Origin: Selenomonadaceae bacterium
GTDB lineage: Bacteria; Bacillota; Negativicutes; Selenomonadales; Selenomonadaceae
DNA: 38,140 nucleotides
Assembly: GCA_017479925.1 (NCBI GenBank)
Contig: JAFVBP010000352.1
Location: 1 to 38,140 of the forward strand
Reading direction: 5' to 3'
The notes under the pieces were generated by a model that saw only the letters and a list, made by a program, of their open reading frames with translations, ran no database searches and had not been told where the DNA came from. Positions 32,282-38,140 of the stretch are shown here, in pieces; position 1 is the stretch's first letter, and each line of letters begins with the position of its first letter. Made by a program: the position numbers and the translations under genes.

Positions 32282-32839
32282 TCACTTGCCGCCGTAGACG
32301 CTGCGTTTCAAAATGCCCAGGTACGGCAAATTGCGGTAATGTTGCGCGAAATCCAGCCCGTAGCCGACAATGAACTCGTCGGGAATTTCAAAGCCGCAGT
32401 AATCGATTTTCACGTCGACTTTGCGGCGCGACGGTTTGTTCAAAAGCGTGCAGATTTTGACGCTTGCCGCCTTCTTGTCGAGGAAATAATCGACCAAAAA
32501 ATTCATCGTCGTGCCGCTGTCGATAATGTCTTCGACGAGCAAAATGTCGCGGTCTTTCGGGTCGTTGTCGAGATTTTTGAGGATGTTGACCTTGCCTGAG
32601 GTGTGCGAATTCGCGTCGTAGCTTGAGGCAATCAGGAAATCGAATTGCACGGGAATCGTCAAGCGACGCACGACGTCGGTGTAAAACATGACCGCGCCGT
32701 TGAGGATGCCGACCGTCAAAAGCGGTTTGGCAATGTCCTTGTAATCTTCGCTGATTTGCGCGCTGAGCTCCTTGGCGCGGGCGGCAATTTCCTCCTCGGT
32801 GTACAGCACGCGTTCGATGTAATCTTCTTTGCTTTTCAA
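32282..32839 (-). CDS. hpt: hypoxanthine phosphoribosyltransferase
   Basis: A 185-residue purine-salvage enzyme that joins hypoxanthine or guanine to PRPP. The PRPP motif DILLVEDIIDSGTTMNFLVD lies near 97-116, and GILNGAVMFYTDVVRRL is the flexible-loop region. The C-terminal DEFIVGYGLDFAQHYRNLPY is typical. A TTG is chosen as start, with AAAGGG nine bases upstream; the frame stays open further but that part derives from a duplicated end of tilS. The neighbours tilS and ftsH match the usual Firmicutes order. Confidence 0.95.
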   Translation of the reverse strand: MKSKEDYIERVLYTEEEIAARAKELSAQISEDYKDIAKPLLTVGILNGAVMFYTDVVRRLTIPVQFDFLIASSYDANSHTSGKVNILKNLDNDPKDRDILLVEDIIDSGTTMNFLVDYFLDKKAASVKICTLLNKPSRRKVDVKIDYCGFEIPDEFIVGYGLDFAQHYRNLPYLGILKRSVYGGK

Positions 32840-32878
32840 AGCAATCAACCCTTTCCGTAAAAATTTTGTGTTATGTGA

Positions 32879-33038
32879 AGCTTTCCTCGTTTCAAGTTTG
32901 CGCGGCAACGTGACGTTGCATCCAATTGGTGTGACCCGCGACGATGTTGCAATTCAAACGTTATCGCCGCGTTCGTGTGTGAAGCCGCGTGTCAAATTTT
33001 CGTTGACGGTGAGCTTTCCTCGTTTCAAGTTTGCGCGG
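32879..33038. repeat. 27-bp direct repeats bounding an insertion in the 3' end of tilS
   Basis: Identical copies at 32879-32905 and 33012-33038 begin AGCTTTCCTCGTTTCAAGTT and end TGCGCGG. About 106 bases, including R2 copy 3, lie between them. Joining the flanks across one copy extends the tilS frame to a TGA five bases before the hpt start, which looks like the ancestral arrangement. Confidence 0.8.
32905..32944 (-). repeat. dispersed repeat R2, copy 3
   Basis: Minus strand: CGCGGGTCACACCAATTGGA then TGCAACGTCACGTTGCC. It lies between the 27-bp direct repeats just past the present tilS stop. Confidence 0.75.
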
Positions 33039-33958
33039 AGATTTTTGGGCAGTTCGACGCCCGACAGTCCGTCAAGCAAGACGCGGCGAATTCCTTCGAT
33101 GTGCACGAAGCCGAAATCTTTCGTCGAAGCCGTGACCTGCGCGAGAAATTTTTTGACGACGGCTCGTTGAATCGCGGGGTGCAGTTTGACGAATTCGGCG
33201 CGAACAATTTTATTGCCTTCAACGACGGTCGGAAAAATCTTTTCGGCTTGCGCGTCGATAAAATCTGATTCGTCGGCAGAAACTTGCCCGAAGCGACACA
33301 GCGTTTCAATCAGCGCGGGATTGAACTTTTCAAGCGACGGGACAAGCTCCAATCGAATTTTGTTGCGCGTGGCGTCGGGCTGAAAGTTCGTTTCGTCAAT
33401 GCACGGTGACAAATTTTTTTCGCGGCAGAAACTTTCGAGTTCGGCTTTTCGGAAGTTGAGCAACGGGCGAATAATCAAGCCGCAGTCCGTGAAAGTTCGC
33501 GCCTTCATTGCCGAAAGTCCCGCAGATGTCGAGCCGCGAAGCAGTCGCATCAAAATCGTTTCGGCTTGATCGTCGGCGTGATGTGCCGTCAAAATCGCGT
33601 CGCAATTCAAGCGTTGACGGGCGTCGCTCAAAAATTCGTAGCGCTAAGTTCGTGCCGCCGTCTCAATCGAAAGTTTCTGTTCGACGGCGAAATTTTTCAC
33701 GTCGCCTTTACCGCCCGCGAATTCAAGTCCGCGTTCAGCCGCGAAGTTTTTGACGAAATTGGCATCGTCGGTTGAAGTTTGACGCAGTTTGTGATCGAAG
33801 TGCGCTGCGGCAAGTTCAAGCCCGAAACGTTGACGCGAAGAAATCATCAGCTGAGTCAAAGCCAACGAGTCCGCGCCGCCCGACAGTGCAATCAGAACTT
33901 TTCGGCAACCGTCGAAAACTTTTGTCGTCGCGCAGTTGTCAACGAAACGTTTCAGCAC
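32954..33958 (-). pseudogene. tilS: tRNA(Ile)-lysidine synthase TilS, interrupted by an in-frame TAG
   Basis: TilS converts the wobble C of the AUA-reading tRNA-Ile to lysidine. The N-terminal part has the PP-loop ALSGGADSLALTQL and reaches SIETAART. An amber TAG (33646-33644) follows, and the same frame goes on RYEFLSDARQ, AHHADDQAETILMRLLRG and NFQPDATRNKIRLELVP. The expected residue at the stop is Leu or similar (AARxLRYxFL), so one base change TTG to TAG would explain it. The C-terminus is also altered: after KRGKL the frame enters an insertion and ends 20 or so residues later. Total length would be 334 residues, short for a Firmicute. GTG start with AGGA supplied by a heptad block. As tilS is normally essential, error, suppression or rescue must be considered. 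Confidence 0.85.
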
Positions 33959-33968
33959 GACGAATTAA

Positions 33969-34003
33969 TTCCTCATTCCTAATTCCACATTCCAAATTGC
34001 ATT
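33969..34003. repeat. heptad repeat block, TTCCTAA class (upstream of tilS)
   Basis: Units TTCCTCA, TTCCTAA, TTCCACA, TTCCAAA and TTGCATT. Read on the minus strand it provides the AGGA in front of the tilS GTG. Its order of variants resembles the reverse complement of the block at 31851-31878. Confidence 0.8.
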
Positions 34004-34035
34004 AAAAAGCACCCCCTGCCGAGCGTGCAAGGGGC
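34004..34035 (-). terminator. rho-independent terminator after the S1-domain gene
   Basis: Nine-pair stem GCCCCTTGC / GCAGGGGGT (two G.U pairs) with a 7-base loop, then GCTTTTT on the minus strand. Confidence 0.8.
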
Positions 34036-34038
34036 AGT

Positions 34039-34458
34039 TCAGTCCGACCGTCTCGAACCGCGACCGCCGCGCTTTGAATCCGTCTTGCGTTTCAAATCGG
34101 TCAAGCGTTCGTCGCTGTCTTTGAGGAATTTGGACAGCTTATCTTCAAACGAAGCCGACAGCTGCCGTTGTGGTCTGCGAAAATCTGCGCGTCGGTTTAA
34201 TCTGAAGTTGTCCTCTTGCGGCTTGGGCTTTGCCTGTTTGAGCGACAGAGCAATTTTGCCGCCCGATTCGACGCTGACGACTTTGACTTGAACGGTGTCG
34301 CCCTCGCTCAAAAAATCGTGCACGTCGTTGACATAAACGTCAGCAACCTCCGAGATGTGAATCAAACCGACTTTGCCGTCTTCTAGCTCGACGAAGGCAC
34401 CGAAACCGGTGATTCGTGTAACTTTGCCTTCGACGATGCTGCCTGCTTCCGTTGCCAA
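34039..34458 (-). CDS. S1 RNA-binding domain protein (YabR-like)
   Basis: A 139-residue protein with one S1 OB-fold domain at residues about 5-75 (GSIVEGKVTRITGFGAFVEL, then GLIHISEVAD and GDTVQVKVVSVESGGKIALS). A basic, Arg/Lys/Gln-rich tail follows and probably adds RNA affinity. TTG start behind GGGAGGACAAGATTT. In Bacillus the equivalent gene yabR lies next to divIC, upstream of tilS-hprT-ftsH, exactly as here. It likely binds ribosomes or RNA; the precise role is not known. Confidence 0.92.
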   Translation of the reverse strand: MATEAGSIVEGKVTRITGFGAFVELEDGKVGLIHISEVADVYVNDVHDFLSEGDTVQVKVVSVESGGKIALSLKQAKPKPQEDNFRLNRRADFRRPQRQLSASFEDKLSKFLKDSDERLTDLKRKTDSKRGGRGSRRSD

Positions 34459-34491
34459 AATCTTGTCCTCCCGAAAAAAATTTTTTGAAAC

Positions 34492-34770
34492 TTATCGCGC
34501 CGCTTGATAGGGCAATTCGCCTTCCTTGGCAAGACCCAAATCTTCACGCGCAAGTTTTTCGATGTTGTCGAGGTTTTGCAGTTCCGCCAATTCTTTTTGC
34601 AAGCGAACGTTGGTCGCTTTGGCGGCCTCCAATCTTTTGTCGGCGATGCGTTGACTTTCGCTCACGTGCGACAAGTGAACTTGCTGGGAAATGAGCACCG
34701 TCGAGAAATACGCGATCATCAGGAACATGAACACCGCGAACCAGTTAAAACCGCCTTTTTGTCTGCTCAT
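34492..34770 (-). CDS. divIC: septum formation initiator FtsB/DivIC
   Basis: A 92-residue single-pass membrane protein of the divisome. A short cytoplasmic N-terminus is followed by a transmembrane helix (about 9-27) and a coiled coil (about 40-68, SQRIADKRLEAAKATNVRLQ and on). The C-terminal IEKLAREDLGLAKEGELPYQ is the conserved DivIC/FtsB ending. GAGGAGG precedes the ATG. It is the first gene of the cluster with the S1-domain gene and has its own promoter. Confidence 0.92.
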   Translation of the reverse strand: MSRQKGGFNWFAVFMFLMIAYFSTVLISQQVHLSHVSESQRIADKRLEAAKATNVRLQKELAELQNLDNIEKLAREDLGLAKEGELPYQAAR

Positions 34771-34796
34771 GCGGGTGCCTCCTCAAGTTTTGCATT

Positions 34797-34825
34797 ATAA
34801 TAGCAGTTAGTACGACCGTTCGCAA
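34797..34825 (-). promoter_or_regulatory. promoter of the divIC-S1 unit
   Basis: TTGCGA, 17-base spacer, TATTAT on the minus strand, in the 58-base gap after the FkbM-type gene. Confidence 0.55.
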
Positions 34826-34828
34826 GTT

Positions 34829-35941
34829 TCAATAGTTTTCGGCATAAACGATGCCTTTGCGAAAGTCCATTGTAAGCCAAAGTTTCGGATCCCAAAGGAA
34901 AACCATCCAGCCGTCGGAAGTGGAAACTTGATAGCCGTACTTGCGAAAGATTGACTTTATGCGGATACAGTCTTCGGCATTGTGATAGGCGCACACGGAG
35001 GCTTTGACGCGATTGTTCGTCAAAAGTCGTTTGCCGCCGCGCAAAGCATAAGTTTCGGCACCTTCGATGTCCGCCTTGAAAAAAATATTTTGTCCGCGCA
35101 GATTCGGCAGTGCGTCGTCAAGCGTGATGTTTTTGTCGTCGGTCACGTCGGAAAGGAAACGCGGAATAATTTCAACCTTGTCGGTGTAGTCGCGGAACGT
35201 CTGCTTGATAGCGTTAATCCAAGCCGGTTCCGGCTCGAACAGATACATTTTTGAGCAGATGTCGACGTAACGGAGCGCGAAATTGCCTTCGCACACGCCC
35301 GCATCAATGACAATGTCGCCCGCGTTGACTTTGTGGTCGCCTTTGGTGTACAGGTGCGGCGACGTCGGCTCCTGTTCCTGCATGAGATTTTCAACGAACT
35401 TTTCGCCGTTTTGCTCGAAGAAATTGTGGTTACGCGGAAAAAACATTTTGCGATAATCGCCGCCGACGGTTTTGAAGTAAATGTACGGCAAACCGCACGG
35501 GTCGTCAAAAAAAACGCGGTCGCCGACTTTTTTACCGCTGTCGACGTGCTGATTGAAAACCGAAATCGCGTGCGTCTTCCAATATTCAAGCGTCGCCTGA
35601 ATGTCGGGGTCTTTGACGTCTTCGTACTTTTGAATCATCAGCTGTTGAAGGAGCCACCACGAATCTTTGAATTGCTCTTCGCGCCCGATGTTAAGCTCAA
35701 CCATTTGCGGAATGATTTCGTCGACAAGACCTTGACCGCAAACAAGAATGGCCGTGTCCCAAGAAATGTTTTGCAATTCGTACAGCGAAACGACGGGATA
35801 ACCGCAAACTTTTGCGCAAGTTTCGTTTGTGTCAAGCGAAAGAATTGCCGCAATGTCGTATTCGAGTTTCTCGGCAAGTTCGCACATTTTTTCCGTGACA
35901 AACAATTCGATGTACGGAAACTTCACCATTAAAATTCGCAT
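34829..35941 (-). CDS. FkbM-family methyltransferase
   Basis: A 370-residue protein. The N-terminal 180 residues are not recognisable in detail (MRILMVKFPYIELFVTEKMC; alpha/beta character). The C-terminal half is a SAM-dependent Rossmann fold: IVIDAGVCEGNFALRYVDIC is motif I, MYLFEPEPAWINAIKQTF is motif II, and KADIEGAETYALRGGKRLL is the FkbM signature. FkbM enzymes methylate hydroxyls on sugars or polyketides. AAAGGTGA precedes the ATG and overlaps the stop of the zinc-ribbon gene, so the two are co-transcribed. No other glycan genes are here. Confidence 0.85.
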   Translation of the reverse strand: MRILMVKFPYIELFVTEKMCELAEKLEYDIAAILSLDTNETCAKVCGYPVVSLYELQNISWDTAILVCGQGLVDEIIPQMVELNIGREEQFKDSWWLLQQLMIQKYEDVKDPDIQATLEYWKTHAISVFNQHVDSGKKVGDRVFFDDPCGLPYIYFKTVGGDYRKMFFPRNHNFFEQNGEKFVENLMQEQEPTSPHLYTKGDHKVNAGDIVIDAGVCEGNFALRYVDICSKMYLFEPEPAWINAIKQTFRDYTDKVEIIPRFLSDVTDDKNITLDDALPNLRGQNIFFKADIEGAETYALRGGKRLLTNNRVKASVCAYHNAEDCIRIKSIFRKYGYQVSTSDGWMVFLWDPKLWLTMDFRKGIVYAENY

Positions 35942-35945
35942 GAAA

Positions 35946-36419
35946 TCACCTTTCCGACCACTGAAAATAATCCGTGCCGACAATCTTGCGGAAGACGGAG
36001 TGACAACCCGCGCAAACGAAATGATCCATAGTGTTGCTGAAGTCGGGCTTGCCGTTGACGATTTGCACCGCGCCGCCTTCGACGAAATCCATGCGTTCGC
36101 CACAACGCGGGCAGGGACATTTGCCGTCGGCTTCGCGCTTCAAAATCGTCGGCGGAATGTCACCCGTAGCGACAACTTTGGCTTTCGGAGTTTGGCGTTC
36201 CTCTTTGGGCAGCTCGTATTCGTGATAGTAACCCGAATGCAAAAGTTCGCGATAAAAAACACCGCAACCGTCGCAGGCCTGTCGCGGCAATGTCGCATCC
36301 AAATCGACACGTCCGTTTTTGACGGAAATGGCACCGCCTTCAATCGTGCGCAACGGTCGACCGCATTTCGGACAACGAAGTTTTTTGTCCGCGCCCGCAT
36401 TAAGTTTTATGACTGACAT
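35946..36419 (-). CDS. double zinc-ribbon protein
   Basis: A 157-residue protein made of two similar halves. Each has a pair of zinc-binding knuckles around a repeated GGA.....NG motif: CPKCGRPLRTIEGGAISVKN with CDGCG, and CPRCGERMDFVEGGAVQIVN with CAGCH. Internal duplication is evident. A basic linker (KEERQTPKAKVVATGD) joins the halves. Upstream of the ATG is only a weak GGTGA. It is coupled to the FkbM-type gene with a four-base gap. No known function; nucleic-acid or protein binding is inferred. Confidence 0.75.
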   Translation of the reverse strand: MSVIKLNAGADKKLRCPKCGRPLRTIEGGAISVKNGRVDLDATLPRQACDGCGVFYRELLHSGYYHEYELPKEERQTPKAKVVATGDIPPTILKREADGKCPCPRCGERMDFVEGGAVQIVNGKPDFSNTMDHFVCAGCHSVFRKIVGTDYFQWSER

Positions 36420-36522
36420 TTAAATCACCACAAAGTTCAATTTCGACTCGGCACGCGCCGAAAAAATTTTGTGTGTAATTCAACAACGCAGTTTGCATTT
36501 CCTGCCGCGCATAAAAGTTTTC

Positions 36523-36551
36523 TTGACACGGAAAATCGGCAGAATTATTAT
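36523..36551 (+). promoter_or_regulatory. promoter of the secreted-protein gene
   Basis: Perfect TTGACA, 17-base spacer, TATTAT, 41 bases before the ATG: the best promoter match in the window. Confidence 0.75.
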
Positions 36552-36592
36552 TGCGACGGCTTCAAGCACAAATTTTTTGGAGGTTAGCAACG

Positions 36593-37573
36593 ATGAAGTT
36601 CTTCGACAAGTTAAATCTTCGTCGCGTCGCCAAAGTTGCGGCTGTCGCGGCGGTGAGCGGCACACTTCTTTTCGGCGACACACCAACCGTCAGCGCGGAT
36701 TCGGCGGGCATGTCGGCTTTCCGTGAGGCGTATCTTGCGCAATTTGAAAACACGCGCATGGTTGACCAAGACCTTACGTTGATTTCGCCGAACTTCCACC
36801 TCGACATTGACTCGAAGGCACAGGCAGGCGCGGACGGCTCTTTTATGATGAGCGGCGAATTGGCTTGGACGTACACGAATTTGAAGCGGAATTACTCGAC
36901 CAACAGTCAAATTCCGTTTTACATTGAGCAACGCGGCAGCGACGAGTTGAAACTTTACGTTCAGCGCAGAGGACGTTGGAGTTACATGATTCTGCCCGGT
37001 TTGCCCGCGGGTATCGTGACGCTGTGGAAAACGTCGGATATGTCGATGCTCAGTCAAAACCTCGACGTTGTCAAAGACGTTGAAGTCATCAAAGACACCG
37101 CCGACATGCGCGTCATGAAAGTCACGCTCGACGGGCAAAAAATCGCCGCACGTTTGGAGAAAAACGCCGAATCTTCGTTCGCAAAACTTTCGGGCGACGC
37201 TCTCACCGAACAGCGCGAAACTTTCAAACGCTGGACGACGGCAATCAGTGCCAACGACATAACTTTTTCGTGGACGGTCAATAAGCCGAATTTTGAAACC
37301 ATCACCGCCGCTTTCGACTTGACTGAAATCATGCGCTCTTATTGCCGCTACGTGCTCGACGAGTCCGCTGCCGGCAGAGTCGTCCTCAGCGACGAAGAAC
37401 GCGAACTGCTCGACGCAATGGGCTACTACGCCGAATTGAGATCTTACACTACGCACGTCAAGCCGCGGAGTGACATTTACATTCAGTTCCCGTCGGATTT
37501 GGCGAGTGCCCGCGAAAACGATAACGCGCTTGACGACGTTTTTTACGAAATGACCACCGTCGTTCAGAACTGA
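36593..37573 (+). CDS. secreted protein of unknown function
   Basis: A 326-residue exported protein. TTTTGGAGG precedes the ATG. The signal peptide is long, with a basic N-region (MKFFDKLNLRRVAKVA) and a cleavage site likely after TPTVSADS or nearby. The mature part looks like a beta-rich domain with alternating strands (FHLDIDSKAQ, SGELAWTYTN, IPFYIEQRGS, ELKLYVQRRGRWSYM), reminiscent of outer-membrane lipoprotein-sorting or LolA-like folds, but I cannot assign it. The strong promoter suggests high expression. Confidence 0.8.
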   Translation: MKFFDKLNLRRVAKVAAVAAVSGTLLFGDTPTVSADSAGMSAFREAYLAQFENTRMVDQDLTLISPNFHLDIDSKAQAGADGSFMMSGELAWTYTNLKRNYSTNSQIPFYIEQRGSDELKLYVQRRGRWSYMILPGLPAGIVTLWKTSDMSMLSQNLDVVKDVEVIKDTADMRVMKVTLDGQKIAARLEKNAESSFAKLSGDALTEQRETFKRWTTAISANDITFSWTVNKPNFETITAAFDLTEIMRSYCRYVLDESAAGRVVLSDEERELLDAMGYYAELRSYTTHVKPRSDIYIQFPSDLASARENDNALDDVFYEMTTVVQN

Positions 37574-37720
37574 CCCGACACAAATTTTTCAACGAATAAA
37601 CGCACGTTCGCCGTCGCCGGATGACGAACGCACGGCATTTGCACGCGAACCGCAGGCAAGGGCTTAACGGTCTCGGAAAGTTCGCGTCGCAAGTGCCGAT
37701 TTTTTTTGGAGGCGCACAAC

Positions 37721-38140
37721 ATGATTTTTCTGCCGATATTCGTCGCCGTCGCCGCGAACGTCTTATATCACGTGGCAAGCAAGTCAATTCCCGCCGAACA
37801 AAATGCCTTCATGGGTCTTGTCGTCAACTACGCAACGGCTTTGACGGCAAGCGCGATTTTGTTTCTGCTGACGCCGCACGAAAAAATTCTTGTCGAAGCG
37901 TCGCGGACAAATTGGGCGTGTTTTTTGATGGGCTTGTCGATAACGGGCGTCGAAGCTGCCTTCGTGATGATTTACCGTGCGGGCGGTGAGCTGTCGACGG
38001 CGTCGCTTATCGTGAACATTTTAATCGCGTTGGCAATGTTGGCTGTCGGCGGAATTTTTTGGCACGAACAAATCACCGCACGAAAGATTTTCGGCGTGTT
38101 GCTTTGTATCGCGGGCGTCGTCGTCCTGTCGACGAAATAA
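37721..38140 (+). CDS. small EamA/DMT-superfamily transporter
   Basis: A 139-residue membrane protein with about five hydrophobic helices, equal to half of a ten-helix EamA transporter. The stretch AGGELSTASLIVNILIALAM and the following IFWHEQITARKIFGVLLCIA match the last helices of an EamA domain (E at the end of a helix, then G-xx-L). GGAGG precedes the ATG. It would have to dimerise, like SMR-type exporters. The stop codon is the last triplet of the window, so nothing is known of its downstream neighbour. Confidence 0.85.
   Translation: MIFLPIFVAVAANVLYHVASKSIPAEQNAFMGLVVNYATALTASAILFLLTPHEKILVEASRTNWACFLMGLSITGVEAAFVMIYRAGGELSTASLIVNILIALAMLAVGGIFWHEQITARKIFGVLLCIAGVVVLSTK

Noticed and set aside
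1..38140. tRNA or rRNA genes
   Set aside because: I looked for cloverleaf and TTCRANNC-type signals in the intergenic regions and saw none I could support; a tRNAscan-SE run would settle it.

Overview
The window looks like a chromosomal segment of a flagellated, diderm Firmicute, most likely a member of the Negativicutes (Selenomonadales). The gene order ftsB/divIC - S1-domain gene - tilS - hpt - ftsH is the classic Firmicutes arrangement. RTX-type repeats, an LPP20-like envelope protein and a CHASE2 cyclase point to a cell with an outer membrane. About a third of the genes appear to start with TTG behind a strong AGGAGG-like site. The lineage is inferred from gene content only.

Layout. 1-2.8 kb: LPP20-like protein and CHASE2-guanylate cyclase (minus strand, coupled). 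2.8-3.4 kb: an AT-rich orphan gene. 3.4-4.9 kb: four small genes for peptides with double-glycine leaders. 4.9-12.2 kb: a peptide/nickel-type ABC importer (two ATPases, binding lipoprotein, two permeases), split by an opposite-strand redox island holding a broken SDR gene, an FMN reductase and a frameshifted nitroreductase. 12.2-16 kb: repeat-filled intergenic DNA, then flhF (very long linker) and flhG. 16-18.4 kb: MscS channel and a small NrdD-C-terminal-like gene split by a group I intron that carries an HNH endonuclease. 18.4-24.6 kb: GNAT acetyltransferase, flavodoxin, and an operon of PHP phosphoesterase, acyl-CoA ligase and four tandem paralogues of an unrecognised family. 24.7-29.8 kb: priA, an RTX-repeat protein, an asparaginase II family protein and a small Cys-rich protein. 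29.9-34.8 kb: the ftsB-S1-tilS-hpt-ftsH cluster, with tilS broken and a four-helix-bundle (S23) gene inserted between hpt and ftsH. 34.8-38.1 kb: FkbM methyltransferase, a double zinc-ribbon protein, a secreted protein and a small EamA-type transporter.

The most striking content is repetitive or mobile. (i) A group I intron can be folded by eye: P1 with the U.G splice pair, P3, P7, P8 and a terminal G. Removing it restores the sequence RITG-YLVGTTDRWN of the NrdD C-terminus. (ii) Heptanucleotide tandem repeats of three sequence classes occur at eight intergenic sites; two of them flank the S23 gene in inverted orientation and supply its Shine-Dalgarno and stop codon. (iii) A composite element of three hairpins occurs three times with compensatory stem changes. 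(iv) Two further short dispersed repeats (called R1 and R2 here) are tied to gene damage and to 27-31 bp flanking duplications. (v) There are 37-bp and 27-bp tandem arrays.

Three genes are visibly broken: SDR, nitroreductase and tilS. Small indels or base errors from assembly cannot be excluded for the last two.
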